Part shown: positions 26,340-34,985 of the stretch, piece after piece | Layout of the letters: each line of letters starts with the position of its first letter | Position numbering within the stretch: position 1 is the first letter of the stretch | Assembly (NCBI RefSeq): GCF_046297875.1 | Contig: NZ_JBKBHD010000001.1 | Coordinates: 2,728,001-2,792,000, forward strand | Direction: 5' to 3' | DNA from: Parvibaculum sp046297875 | Lineage (GTDB): Bacteria; Pseudomonadota; Alphaproteobacteria; Parvibaculales; Parvibaculaceae | DNA: 64,000 nt | Made by a program: the position numbers and the translations under genes | Notes under the pieces: model-generated | Databases searched by the model: none | Seen by the model: only the letters and a program-made list of their open reading frames with translations | What the model was told of the DNA's origin: nothing

Positions 26340-26855
26340 TTGGCATCGAAAACCCCGGCAGCGACCACGAAGTCCGCGAGTAAACAGGAAAGCAAGAAGA
26401 GCGAGATGAGCAAATCAGGCGTCGACCAGGAACTGATCCGGCAGCTCGCCGCCCTCCTTACGGAGACGGATCTGAGCGAAATAGAAATCGAGACGGAGAG
26501 CCTCCGGCTGCGCGTCGCGCGCCAGATGGTATCGGCTGTCGCGCATGTTGCGACGCCTGCGCCCGTGTCCGTTGGTGCCTCCGCCGCGGCAGCGCCCGCC
26601 GCCGACAGCAGCGCACCGCATCCCGGCACCGTTCCCTCGCCGATGGTCGGCACGGCCTATCTTGCGCCCGAGCCCGGTGCGTCCGTCTTCGTGCAGCCCG
26701 GCTCGAACGTCACCGAAGGTCAGACGATCCTCATCATCGAGGCGATGAAGACCATGAATCACATTCCGGCGCCGCGCTCCGGCAAGCTCACGCGCGTTCT
26801 CGTCGATGACGGCCAGCCGGTCGAGTTCGGCGAGCCGCTTTTCGTGATCGAGTAA
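26340..26855 (+). CDS. accB: Biotin carboxyl carrier protein of acetyl-CoA carboxylase
   Basis: Carries biotin between the carboxylase and transferase of acetyl-CoA carboxylase. The biotinylated lysine is in EAMKTMNHIP (residue 137 counted from 26340). The N-terminal helix region SGVDQELIRQLAALL and an Ala/Pro linker match AccB. TTG 26340 has GAGGGG upstream; ATG 26406 gives the more usual N-terminus MSKSGVDQ, so the first 22 residues are uncertain. It lies 15 bases after aroQ and 16 bases before accC. Confidence 0.96.
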   Translation: MASKTPAATTKSASKQESKKSEMSKSGVDQELIRQLAALLTETDLSEIEIETESLRLRVARQMVSAVAHVATPAPVSVGASAAAAPAADSSAPHPGTVPSPMVGTAYLAPEPGASVFVQPGSNVTEGQTILIIEAMKTMNHIPAPRSGKLTRVLVDDGQPVEFGEPLFVIE

Positions 26856-26871
26856 GGGCGGGCACCCCCTC

Positions 26872-28215
26872 ATGTTCGAGAAAGTTCTCATTGCAAATCG
26901 CGGCGAGATTGCGCTGCGCGTCCACCGCGCCTGCCGCGAAATGGGCATCAAGACGGTCGCCGTGCATTCCACGGCGGATGCGGATGCGATGCATGTCCGC
27001 CTCGCAAACGAGAGCGTCTGTATTGGCCCCGCGCCTGCGAGCGAGAGCTATCTCAATGTTCCGGCGATCATTTCCGCCTGCGAGATCACGGGGGCGGATG
27101 CAGTCCATCCGGGCTACGGCTTTCTCTCCGAGAATGCCAAGTTCGCCGACATCCTGAAGGCGCATGGCATCACCTTTATCGGCCCGAGCGGCGATCATAT
27201 CCGCCTGATGGGCGACAAGATCCAGGCGAAGATCACTGCGAAGGAACTCGGCATCCCTTGCGTGCCGGGTTCGGACGGCGCCATCACCAGCGACGAGCAG
27301 GCCTACAAGGTCGCAGAGGAGACGGGCTATCCCGTTCTCGTCAAGGCGGCGGCGGGCGGCGGCGGGCGCGGCATGAAGGTTGCCCGTTCGCGCGAGGAAC
27401 TGTCCTCCGCACTCTCCACAGCGCGCGCCGAAGCGAAGGCCGCTTTCGGCGACGACGCGCTCTACATGGAAAAATATCTCGGCCAGCCGCGCCATATCGA
27501 GGTGCAGGTGATCGCCGATGCCCATGGCAATGTGGCGCATCTCGGCGAACGCGACTGTTCGCTGCAACGCCGCCACCAGAAGGTGCTCGAAGAGTGCCCT
27601 TCGCCCGCCCTCAATGAGCAGCAGCGCGCGGAAATCGGCGGTATCGTATCCCGCGCCATCAAGAAGCTCGGCTATCTCGGCGTCGGCACCGTGGAATTTC
27701 TTTACGAGAATGGCGAATTCTTCTTCATCGAGATGAATACCCGCCTCCAGGTCGAACATCCGATCACCGAAGCGGTAACGGGCATCGACCTTGTGCGCGA
27801 GCAGATCCGCATCGCCGCAGGCCTCGAAATGAGCTTCCGGCAGGAGGATGTGCAGTTCAACGGCCATGCCGTGGAATGCCGCATCAATGCCGAAGATCCG
27901 CGCACCTTCGCGCCGTCGCCCGGCACCATCAAGGATTTCCACACGCCGGGCGGGCTTGGCGTGCGCGTCGACAGCGCGGTCTATTCCGGCTACCGCATCC
28001 CGCCCTACTACGACAGCCTGATCGGCAAACTCGTGGTGCATGGGCGCAATCGCAATGAATGCCTGATGCGGCTGCGCCGTACGCTGCACGAGTTCGTCAT
28101 CGACGGTATCAAGACCACGATTCCGCTTTTTCAGGAACTGGTGAACGAGCCGGACTTCATGAATGGCGAGTATCACATTCACTGGCTTGAGGACTTCCTG
28201 AAGAAGAAGTCCTGA
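26872..28215 (+). CDS. accC: Biotin carboxylase subunit of acetyl-CoA carboxylase
   Basis: ATP-dependent carboxylation of biotin on AccB, the first step of fatty acid synthesis. At 447 residues it has the family length. ATP-grasp features are visible: the glycine loop AAAGGGGRGMKV, MEKYLGQPRHIEVQV, and the substrate-binding EMNTRLQVEHPITEAVTG. ATG 26872 begins MFEKVLIANRGEIA. It sits in the order aroQ-accB-accC-aat. Confidence 0.98.
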   Translation: MFEKVLIANRGEIALRVHRACREMGIKTVAVHSTADADAMHVRLANESVCIGPAPASESYLNVPAIISACEITGADAVHPGYGFLSENAKFADILKAHGITFIGPSGDHIRLMGDKIQAKITAKELGIPCVPGSDGAITSDEQAYKVAEETGYPVLVKAAAGGGGRGMKVARSREELSSALSTARAEAKAAFGDDALYMEKYLGQPRHIEVQVIADAHGNVAHLGERDCSLQRRHQKVLEECPSPALNEQQRAEIGGIVSRAIKKLGYLGVGTVEFLYENGEFFFIEMNTRLQVEHPITEAVTGIDLVREQIRIAAGLEMSFRQEDVQFNGHAVECRINAEDPRTFAPSPGTIKDFHTPGGLGVRVDSAVYSGYRIPPYYDSLIGKLVVHGRNRNECLMRLRRTLHEFVIDGIKTTIPLFQELVNEPDFMNGEYHIHWLEDFLKKKS

Positions 28216-28246
28216 CCGCCGCCGCGGATATGGCGAGGGAGCGGGC

Positions 28247-28897
28247 GTGAGCGACATCAATGCCGAAATGCTGCTCCGGGCCTATGCCTATGGCGTGTTT
28301 CCGATGGCGGAAGCGCGCGACGATCCAGAGCTTTACTGGATCGACCCCGAGCGGCGCGGCATCCTCCCTCTCGACCGCTTTCATGTGCCGAAGCGCCTCG
28401 CCCGCACCATCCGCCACCGGCCTTTCGACATCCGCATCGACACGGCATTTCGCGAGGTAATGCTCGGCTGCGCGGATGCTGCGCCCGGCCGCGACGGGAC
28501 ATGGATCAACGAACGTATCCTTGCGCTCTACTGCGAATTGAATGCGCGCGGCCGCGCCCATTCCGTCGAATGCTGGCGGGAGGACAAACTCATCGGCGGG
28601 TTGTACGGCGTATCGCTCGGCGCGGCGTTTTTCGGCGAGAGCATGTTTTCGCGCGAGACCGATGCGAGCAAGGTCGCGCTCGTCTATCTCGTCGCGCGGC
28701 TCATTCGCGGCGGCTACCAGCTGCTCGATACGCAGTTCGTCACGTCGCATCTCGCCCAGTTCGGCGCCGTGGAGATTTCACGCGACGAGTACCGCGGCCG
28801 CCTTGCCCACGCGACCGCCCAGCGGGCAGATTTTCACGCGATGCCGCAGGATGCGGCGCCAGACTACATTTTGCAGTCGGTCACCCAGATGTCGTAG
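28247..28897 (+). CDS. aat: Leucyl/phenylalanyl-tRNA--protein transferase
   Basis: Adds Leu or Phe to proteins with N-terminal Arg or Lys, marking them for ClpS/ClpAP degradation (bacterial N-end rule). The 216-residue protein shows the family motifs AYAYGVFPMAE, YWIDPERRGILPLD, GGLYGVSLGAAFFGESMFS and LLDTQFVTSHL. The start is GTG 28247. Its 3' end overlaps the convergent DUF2155 gene by 34 bases. Confidence 0.96.
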   Translation: MSDINAEMLLRAYAYGVFPMAEARDDPELYWIDPERRGILPLDRFHVPKRLARTIRHRPFDIRIDTAFREVMLGCADAAPGRDGTWINERILALYCELNARGRAHSVECWREDKLIGGLYGVSLGAAFFGESMFSRETDASKVALVYLVARLIRGGYQLLDTQFVTSHLAQFGAVEISRDEYRGRLAHATAQRADFHAMPQDAAPDYILQSVTQMS

Positions 28898-29259
28898 ACC
28901 GGATGCTCCAGCGCATTGAGGCCGGGGCTTTCCGCAAACATCCAGCCCTTGAAGATCGGCGGTGCTTGATTGCCATGCGCTTCCCCATCGTCGTCGCGGT
29001 CAAGCTGCCGGATTTCGACATAGGCCGCTGTCCGGGGCGGCTCTTCGGGCGGCCTCTTGTCGCAATCGCGCACCAGCACTTCAAGCGAGCCGAAGCGCAG
29101 GGGCTCATCGACTTTCGCCTCGAAGCTGTCGACGCGCGCGGTGATCTTGTCGAGACCGCTGAATACGGCGACAGGAAATTTCTCGGCAAGAGCCGGCGCA
29201 GGCAATGCGGCGAAAAGCGCAAGCATTGCGCCGGGCAGCGAGAGATGACGGTGACGCAT
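28864..29259 (-). CDS. DUF2155 exported protein
   Basis: A 131-residue DUF2155 protein with a signal peptide (MLALFAALPAPALA) and two cysteines near conserved positions (VRDCDKR and WVTDCKM). The typical alphaproteobacterial signature FKGWMFAESPGLNALEHPVYDIWV is split as FKGWMFAESPGLNA followed by LEHPVYDIW. Function is unknown; it is probably periplasmic. It lies downstream of mlaD on the same strand and overlaps aat tail to tail. Confidence 0.92.
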   Translation of the reverse strand: MRHRHLSLPGAMLALFAALPAPALAEKFPVAVFSGLDKITARVDSFEAKVDEPLRFGSLEVLVRDCDKRPPEEPPRTAAYVEIRQLDRDDDGEAHGNQAPPIFKGWMFAESPGLNALEHPVYDIWVTDCKM

Positions 29260-29297
29260 CGAAACTCCTGAGAGCCCCCCGGCCCTGCCGCGCTGAG

Positions 29298-29753
29298 CTA
29301 GTTGCTGCCGCTATCCGTGGCGGAGAAGACGGCCTGACCGATCAGGCTCATCAGATCGACCGAGCCCTGCGTAAACATGATCTCGCCGCCGCTCGTCAGC
29401 ATGTCGTCGCTGCCGCCGGGCGTGACGGAAATATAGCTGCCGCCGAGCAGACCCTCGCTCGTGATCTTGGCGCTGCTGTCATCCGGCACCTTCACGTTGC
29501 TGGCAATGTCGAGCGTGACCACCGCCTGATAGGTGTCGGGATCAAGTGCCTGACGGACCACCGTTCCGATCTTGATGCCCGACATGCGCACATCGGCTCC
29601 ATTGGCAAGGCCATCCACGGCGCTGAAGGCTGCCTTCACCTGATAGCCGGACGAACTCCTCATGCCCGACGACGAATAGCCGTAGAAAAGGAATACGGCC
29701 GCCACAGCGACAACCACCGTACCGATCAGCGTTTCTACGAGATTGCTTTGCAT
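29298..29753 (-). CDS. mlaD: MlaD-type MCE-domain protein
   Basis: Periplasmic substrate-binding component of the Mla phospholipid transporter that maintains outer-membrane lipid asymmetry. It has an N-terminal membrane segment (TLIGTVVVAVAAVFLFYGY) and one MCE domain with VDGLANGADVRMSGIKIGTV and GLLGGSYISV. At 151 residues it is the size of MlaD. The other Mla genes are not in this window; in alphaproteobacteria mlaD is often next to the NDUFA12 gene, as here. Confidence 0.92.
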   Translation of the reverse strand: MQSNLVETLIGTVVVAVAAVFLFYGYSSSGMRSSSGYQVKAAFSAVDGLANGADVRMSGIKIGTVVRQALDPDTYQAVVTLDIASNVKVPDDSSAKITSEGLLGGSYISVTPGGSDDMLTSGGEIMFTQGSVDLMSLIGQAVFSATDSGSN

Positions 29754-29795
29754 GGGGCTCCCCGCTAATCGCTCCGTGCCGGAGCAGACGTGAAA

Positions 29796-30194
29796 TTACT
29801 CGGGCCGCCAGGCCTGATAGTCGCCGGTCGCCTGCGGGCGGTGGCCGCCCTTGTGCAGGCTGCCGTCCGGTCGCCACGCATGGGGCGTGCCGGTGAGGTT
29901 CGGGAGATGCGGCTGCTGCCAGCCGCGCGGTGTGTAGTTTTCTTCGGTCGGCGGCGTGTCCACCGTGTGGTGGAGCCAGCCATGCCAGTCGGCAGGCACG
30001 CGCGAGGCTTCGGCAAGCCCGTTATAGATCACCCAGCGGCGGACATAGCCGCCGATCGCCCGGCCGTTTTTGTCCTCATAGTAGCGGTTGCCCTCACCGT
30101 CTTCGCCCACCAGCCGGCCATTGCGCCAGGTGTGGAAGCGTGTGCCCATGGTCTGGCTGTCCCACCAGATGAAGATTTCAGAAAACAAACCCAT
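29796..30194 (-). CDS. NDUFA12-family accessory subunit of NADH:ubiquinone oxidoreductase
   Basis: A 132-residue homologue of mitochondrial complex I subunit NDUFA12 (B17.2), found in alphaproteobacteria. Typical features are FIWWDSQTMGTRFHTW, GNRYYEDKNG, RRWVIYNG and PADWHGWLHHTVDTPP. It is an accessory subunit placed near the peripheral arm. ATG 30194 and ATG 30203 are both possible starts. It lies upstream of mlaD on the same strand. Confidence 0.94.
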   Translation of the reverse strand: MGLFSEIFIWWDSQTMGTRFHTWRNGRLVGEDGEGNRYYEDKNGRAIGGYVRRWVIYNGLAEASRVPADWHGWLHHTVDTPPTEENYTPRGWQQPHLPNLTGTPHAWRPDGSLHKGGHRPQATGDYQAWRPE

Positions 30195-30338
30195 GAAAGG
30201 CATATCCCGTTGGAAGCGGCGGCAAGGGCCGGTCAACTTCTATTCTAGACGCGATTCCGGCCGGAGGGGGCCGGAAAACGGGCAGAATATGACATTCGGG
30301 GAAGGCCGGGTCCAGCCTTGGCGGCCTGCAGCTCGGGC

Positions 30339-30863
30339 TTATTCCAGCGACCAGGTGGTCTGGCCGACGGCCTTGGCGCGCTTGAGGCCCTCGCGCTCCT
30401 TGAGCAGCATGGGCTGGCGGTAGATATCGCCTGCCCGCTCGAACTGGCGGTCGTCGTGCAGCACCCATTCGATCCGGTGCAGCAGGCTTGCCGGCGTCAC
30501 CGGCTTCACCAGCAGATGCGTCGCGCCGATCTCGAAGGCTTCCTTGATAAGCGAATGCGAGGCATGGCCGGTCAGCACGATGATGGGCGTGAAACAGACC
30601 GGCTCGTTGCCGATGGAGCGGACACTGGTGATGAAATCGCGACCGTTCATCGGCTGCATCTCCCAGTCGGAGATGACAAGGTCGATGTCATGGAGCTGAA
30701 GTTCCATAAGCCCGTCCGTGCCGTCACGCGCCTGGCGCACGGTGGAAATGCCGAAGGTGCTGAGCATCGTGCGCAACAGCAGCCGCATGCCGCCATTATC
30801 CTCGACCATGAGGATTTTCAGCGACTTCAAGTCCTTGCCATAAGCCGTGCTTAGTTCACCCAC
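30339..30863 (-). CDS. Orphan CheY-like response regulator
   Basis: A 174-residue protein with one receiver domain and no DNA-binding domain. The acidic pocket is Glu21-Asp22 (MVEDNGG), the phospho-acceptor is Asp66 (VISDWEMQPMNG), the switch threonine is Thr98 (VLTGH) and the lysine is Lys120 (LLVKPV). A C-terminal extension of about 45 charged residues follows the receiver. The start is GTG 30863. No kinase is adjacent on this strand; the hybrid kinase at 35.7 kb is separated by nrdJ. Its partner is unknown. Confidence 0.92.
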   Translation of the reverse strand: MGELSTAYGKDLKSLKILMVEDNGGMRLLLRTMLSTFGISTVRQARDGTDGLMELQLHDIDLVISDWEMQPMNGRDFITSVRSIGNEPVCFTPIIVLTGHASHSLIKEAFEIGATHLLVKPVTPASLLHRIEWVLHDDRQFERAGDIYRQPMLLKEREGLKRAKAVGQTTWSLE

Positions 30864-30982
30864 CTTGCGGTCTCCACCTCTTCTGGGCTTCGCTGACGAT
30901 TCATATCAGACAAGGCGTTTCCGCATTGTTAACCCGTCGATTCGGGTGGTGGCGCCACCCGATCTCGTAGCTTGAGTGCCTG

Positions 30983-31000
30983 CAACATCTATATCTTGTG
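30983..31000. promoter_or_regulatory. NrdR-box-like site upstream of nrdJ
   Basis: CAACATCTATATCTTGTG resembles the NrdR repressor box, whose consensus is close to acaCwATATwTTGTgt. It ends eight bases before the -35 element of the likely nrdJ promoter. NrdR boxes usually occur as pairs; a second clear copy is not visible. Confidence 0.4.
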
Positions 31001-31008
31001 ACTTTGGC

Positions 31009-31038
31009 TTGACGGCCCCCCGGCATCGTCCCTAGGAT
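31009..31038 (+). promoter_or_regulatory. Likely sigma70-type promoter of nrdJ
   Basis: TTGACG (31009-31014) and TAGGAT (31033-31038) are separated by 18 bases. This agrees well with the housekeeping promoter consensus and implies a leader of about 200 bases before ATG 31249. Confidence 0.5.
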
Positions 31039-31248
31039 TTCACTTCCCTCAGGGGAGAGGCACGAGCAACAAGCGGGCATCATACAAGGTCACAAACCTC
31101 CGGCGGCGAAGGTACTTTGGAATCAAACACTTAGGTGGGAGGTCCAGATGTGCCCGGCGCGACGGGATTTTGCGCCCTGACCGAACCCGGAACCGGCTCC
31201 CTCCTCTCCTGCAGGGCAGATGAAAAGTGCGGAAAACCGGGGGCCAGA

Positions 31249-34200
31249 ATGCGTATCCAGCGTTGTTTCACCGTCGAGGGCCAGTCGCCTTACGAGGGGA
31301 TCGAGTTCAGGACCACGGCGAGCGAAATCCGTAACCCCGACGGCTCGGTCGTCTTCCACCTGCAGGATATTCATGTCCCCGCCGAGTGGAGCCAGGTCGC
31401 CTGCGACGTGCTGGCCCAGAAATATTTCCGCAAGGCGGGTGTCGCCGCCGTTCTGAAATCGGTCCCGGAAGAGGGCATGCCCGAGTTCATCTGGCGCCGT
31501 GTGCCCGATACGGATGCGCTCGAGGCGCTGCGCCCGGAAGACCGTTTCGGCCCGGAGCGCGATGCGCGGCAGGTCTTCGACCGCCTTGCCGGCACCTGGA
31601 CCTATTGGGGCTGGAAGGGCGGCTATTTCGACTCGGAGGCGGACGCCCGCGCCTTCTATGACGAACACCGTTTCATGCTGGCGGCGCAGATCGCCGCGCC
31701 TAATTCCCCTCAATGGTTCAACACCGGCCTCCACTGGGCCTATGGCATCGACGGCCCGGCGCAAGGCCATTGGCGCACCGACCCCGCGACCGGCATCACC
31801 GCGCCGACCGATACGGCATACGAATATCCGCAGCCCCATGCCTGTTTCATCCAGAGCGTGAACGACGATCTCGTCAACGAGAACGGCATCATGGATCTCT
31901 GGGTGCGGGAGGCGCGGCTCTTCAAATATGGCTCGGGCACCGGCTCCAATTTCTCGACCCTTCGCGGCGAGGATGAATCGCTCTCCGGCGGCGGCAAGTC
32001 ATCGGGCCTGATGAGCTTCCTCAAGATTGGCGACCGCGCGGCAGGCGCCATCAAATCCGGCGGCACGACGCGGCGCGCAGCGAAAATGGTCATCGTCGAT
32101 ATCGACCATCCCGACATCGAGGATTTCATCGACTGGAAGGTGAAGGAGGAGCAGAAGGTCGCGGCACTCGTCACCGGCTCGAAGGTGAACCGCAAACACC
32201 TCGCCGCCATCATGCGCGCCTGCGTGAATTGCGAGGCGGATGGCGATGCCTGTTTCGATCCGAAGAAGAACCCGGCGCTGAAACGCGAAATCTCGGCCGC
32301 CCGCAAGGCGCATGTGCCGGAGAATTATGTCCAGCGCGTCATCCAGTTCGCGCGCCAAGGCTATAGCGACATCGAATTCGACGTCTACGATACGGACTGG
32401 GACTCGGAAGCCTATCTCACCGTCTCGGGTCAGAACTCGAACAATACGGTTCGCGTGACGGATGCGTTCCTGCGCGCCGTCGAACAGGACGAGGAATGGT
32501 CGCTCACAAGCCGCCTTAATGGCAATGTGACGAAGCGTCTGCCCGCGCGCGAGCTGTGGGAAAAGATCGGCGTGGCCGCCTGGGCGAGCGCCGACCCCGG
32601 CATCCAGTATCACACCACCATCAATGACTGGCACACCTGCCCTGCCTCCGGCCCGATCCGCGCCAGCAATCCGTGTTCGGAATATATGTTCCTCGACGAC
32701 ACGGCCTGCAACCTCGCCTCGATCAACCTGATCCAGTTCCGCGAGGCCGATGGCCGTTTCGACGTGGAAGCCTTCGAGCATGCGGTGAAGCTTCTGACCA
32801 TCGTGCTGGAAGTTTCCGTTCTCATGGCACAGTTCCCGAGCCGCGAGATTGCAGAACGCAGTTTCCGCTACCGCACGCTCGGTCTCGGCTTCGCCAATAT
32901 CGGCGGGCTGCTGATGTCGGGCGGCCTTGGCTACGACTCGCGCGAGGCGCGCGCGCTCACTGCCGCGATCAGCGCCATCATGACCGGCGTTTCCTACGCA
33001 ACATCCGCCCAGATGGCGAAGGAGCTTGGCCCCTTCCCCGGCTATGCGGACAACCGCGAGCACATGCTCCGCGTGATGCGCAACCACGCCCGTGCGGCGC
33101 ATGGCCTCAACGGCGGCTATGAAGAGCTGTCGGTCTATCCCGTGCCGCTCGATGCCGCTTCCTGCCCGCAATCCGATCTCGTCGATCATGCGCGCGCTTC
33201 ATGGGATCTCGCGGTCGCGATGGGCGAACGCTACGGCTATCGCAACGCACAGGCGACGGTGATTGCGCCGACCGGCACGATCGGCCTCGTCATGGATTGC
33301 GACACGACCGGCATCGAGCCCGATTTCGCGCTGGTGAAGTTCAAGAAGCTCGCGGGCGGCGGCTATTTCAAGATCATCAATCGCGCCGTGCCGCAGGCGC
33401 TGCGTACGCTCGGCTACACCGATGCCGAGATCGAGACCATCGTTAAATATGCGGTGGGCCACGGCACGCTCGCAACGGCGCCCGGCATCAATCACGACCG
33501 CCTTGCCTCGCTCGGCTTCACGCCGGAAAAGATCGAGGTGATCGAACAAGCGCTCGCCACCGCTTATGACATCCGCTTCGTCTTCAACAAGTGGCAGCTT
33601 GGCGAGGATTTCTGCACGGAGACGCTCGGCCTCGACGCGCACGCGATGGACGATCTCGATTTCGACATGCTCTCCGCCCTTGGTTTCACGAAACAGGAAA
33701 TCGAGGCCGCGAATCTCCATGTCTGCGGCGCGATGACGCTTGAAGGCGCACCGGGCCTGAAGGACGAACATCTTCCGGTCTTCGACTGCGCCAATCCTTG
33801 CGGACGCACCGGCACGCGCTTTCTCTCGGTCGAAAGCCATATCCGCATGATGGCGGCGGCCCAACCCTTCATCTCGGGCGCCATTTCCAAGACCATCAAC
33901 ATGCCGAATGCGGCCAGCGTCGAGGAATGCAAGGAGAGCTACATGCTTTCCTGGAAGCTTGGCCTGAAAGCCAATGCGCTTTACCGCGACGGCTCCAAGC
34001 TGTCGCAACCGCTCAATGCCCAGCTTCTCGAAGACGACGTGGAAGACGAGGACGAGGAAAGCGCGGTCGAGACGCTCATCGCACAGCCGCAGGCCGAGCG
34101 CGCCCGTATCGTTGCCGAGCGCAGCGTGATGGAGCTTGCCGAGCGCGTCGTCGCCTCGGAGAAGACCCGCGACCGCCTCCCCGACCGCCGCAAGGGCTAT

Positions 34201-34977
34201 ACGCAGAAGGCGCTGGTCGGCGGCCACAAGGTCTATCTGCGCACCGGCGAATATGATGACGGGAAGATCGGCGAAATCTTCATCGACATGCACAAGGAAG
34301 GCGCTGCCTTCCGCTCGCTGATGAACAATTTTGCCATCGCCGTCTCGCTTGGCCTCCAATATGGCGTGCCGCTCGAGGAATATGTTGAGGCCTTCACCTT
34401 CACGCGCTTCGAGCCTGCGGGCCTCGTGCAGGGCAATGACCGGATCAAGAACGCAACATCTATCCTCGACTATGTTTTCCGCGAGCTTGCCGTCTCCTAT
34501 CTTGGCCGCTCCGATCTCGGCCATGTCGATCCGAAGGAACTCGCCTTCGACGCGATGGGCGACGGTGCGGACGAAGGCAAGGCGCCTGCCATGCCGGCCG
34601 CCGCCGTGGTGAGCCCCGGCTATACGCGCATGCCGCAAATGGCGAACCTCTATGTCGTGCGCGGCGGAGCGGCTGCCACGGCCCGCGCGGGCGCTGCTGA
34701 AGCTGCCGCCGCACCCGCCGTCCGCGAACAGACGATCAAGGCCGAAGTCATGGCCGCAGGCGCGCTGATGCGCACTGGCTCCGGTGAAAGCTTCGCGGCA
34801 GTCGCGTCGGGCTCCGTCAGCGTCGCCTCATCCGGCGGCACCATGTCCCGCGTCGCCGAAGCCCGCATGAAGGGCTATGAAGGCGAAGCCTGCAGCGAAT
34901 GCGGGAATTTCACGATGGTCAGGAACGGGACGTGCCTGAAGTGCGACACCTGCGGAGGCACGAGCGGGTGTAGTTGA
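31249..34977 (+). CDS. nrdJ: Adenosylcobalamin-dependent (class II) ribonucleotide reductase
   Basis: Converts ribonucleotides to deoxyribonucleotides using a B12-generated radical, so it works with or without oxygen. From ATG 31249 (GGGGG about seven bases upstream) it has 1242 residues, normal for the long alphaproteobacterial form. Motifs include NSPQWFNTGLHWAYG, KYGSGTGSNFS, SGGTTRRAAKMV, NPCSEYMFLDDTACNLASIN and APTGTIGLVMDCD. The C-terminal tail is cysteine-rich (CSECGN and KCDTCGG), as expected for thiol-mediated re-reduction. The leader carries an NrdR-like box. No nrdAB lies in the window. Confidence 0.97.
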   Translation: MRIQRCFTVEGQSPYEGIEFRTTASEIRNPDGSVVFHLQDIHVPAEWSQVACDVLAQKYFRKAGVAAVLKSVPEEGMPEFIWRRVPDTDALEALRPEDRFGPERDARQVFDRLAGTWTYWGWKGGYFDSEADARAFYDEHRFMLAAQIAAPNSPQWFNTGLHWAYGIDGPAQGHWRTDPATGITAPTDTAYEYPQPHACFIQSVNDDLVNENGIMDLWVREARLFKYGSGTGSNFSTLRGEDESLSGGGKSSGLMSFLKIGDRAAGAIKSGGTTRRAAKMVIVDIDHPDIEDFIDWKVKEEQKVAALVTGSKVNRKHLAAIMRACVNCEADGDACFDPKKNPALKREISAARKAHVPENYVQRVIQFARQGYSDIEFDVYDTDWDSEAYLTVSGQNSNNTVRVTDAFLRAVEQDEEWSLTSRLNGNVTKRLPARELWEKIGVAAWASADPGIQYHTTINDWHTCPASGPIRASNPCSEYMFLDDTACNLASINLIQFREADGRFDVEAFEHAVKLLTIVLEVSVLMAQFPSREIAERSFRYRTLGLGFANIGGLLMSGGLGYDSREARALTAAISAIMTGVSYATSAQMAKELGPFPGYADNREHMLRVMRNHARAAHGLNGGYEELSVYPVPLDAASCPQSDLVDHARASWDLAVAMGERYGYRNAQATVIAPTGTIGLVMDCDTTGIEPDFALVKFKKLAGGGYFKIINRAVPQALRTLGYTDAEIETIVKYAVGHGTLATAPGINHDRLASLGFTPEKIEVIEQALATAYDIRFVFNKWQLGEDFCTETLGLDAHAMDDLDFDMLSALGFTKQEIEAANLHVCGAMTLEGAPGLKDEHLPVFDCANPCGRTGTRFLSVESHIRMMAAAQPFISGAISKTINMPNAASVEECKESYMLSWKLGLKANALYRDGSKLSQPLNAQLLEDDVEDEDEESAVETLIAQPQAERARIVAERSVMELAERVVASEKTRDRLPDRRKGYTQKALVGGHKVYLRTGEYDDGKIGEIFIDMHKEGAAFRSLMNNFAIAVSLGLQYGVPLEEYVEAFTFTRFEPAGLVQGNDRIKNATSILDYVFRELAVSYLGRSDLGHVDPKELAFDAMGDGADEGKAPAMPAAAVVSPGYTRMPQMANLYVVRGGAAATARAGAAEAAAAPAVREQTIKAEVMAAGALMRTGSGESFAAVASGSVSVASSGGTMSRVAEARMKGYEGEACSECGNFTMVRNGTCLKCDTCGGTSGCS

Positions 34978-34985
34978 GAAGGTGG

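Larger units (their letters stand above)
30864..31248 (+). other. nrdJ upstream intergenic region (385 bases)
   Basis: Holds the likely nrdJ promoter and an NrdR-box-like site (listed separately), a 12-bp palindrome GGTGGCGCCACC (30948-30959) within longer arms CGGGTGG / CCACCCG, and a TTAACC near 30929 close to the divergent response regulator. The in-frame extension of nrdJ back to 31135 is unlikely to be coding. I see no adenosylcobalamin riboswitch box. Confidence 0.6.

Noticed and set aside
30864..31248. Possible cobalamin riboswitch before nrdJ
   Set aside because: No B12-box-like GCCACTG element is visible; the NrdR-like box explains regulation better.
31135..31248. In-frame upstream extension of nrdJ
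   Set aside because: Lies within the promoter leader, and ATG 31249 has a better ribosome site and matches the family N-terminus.
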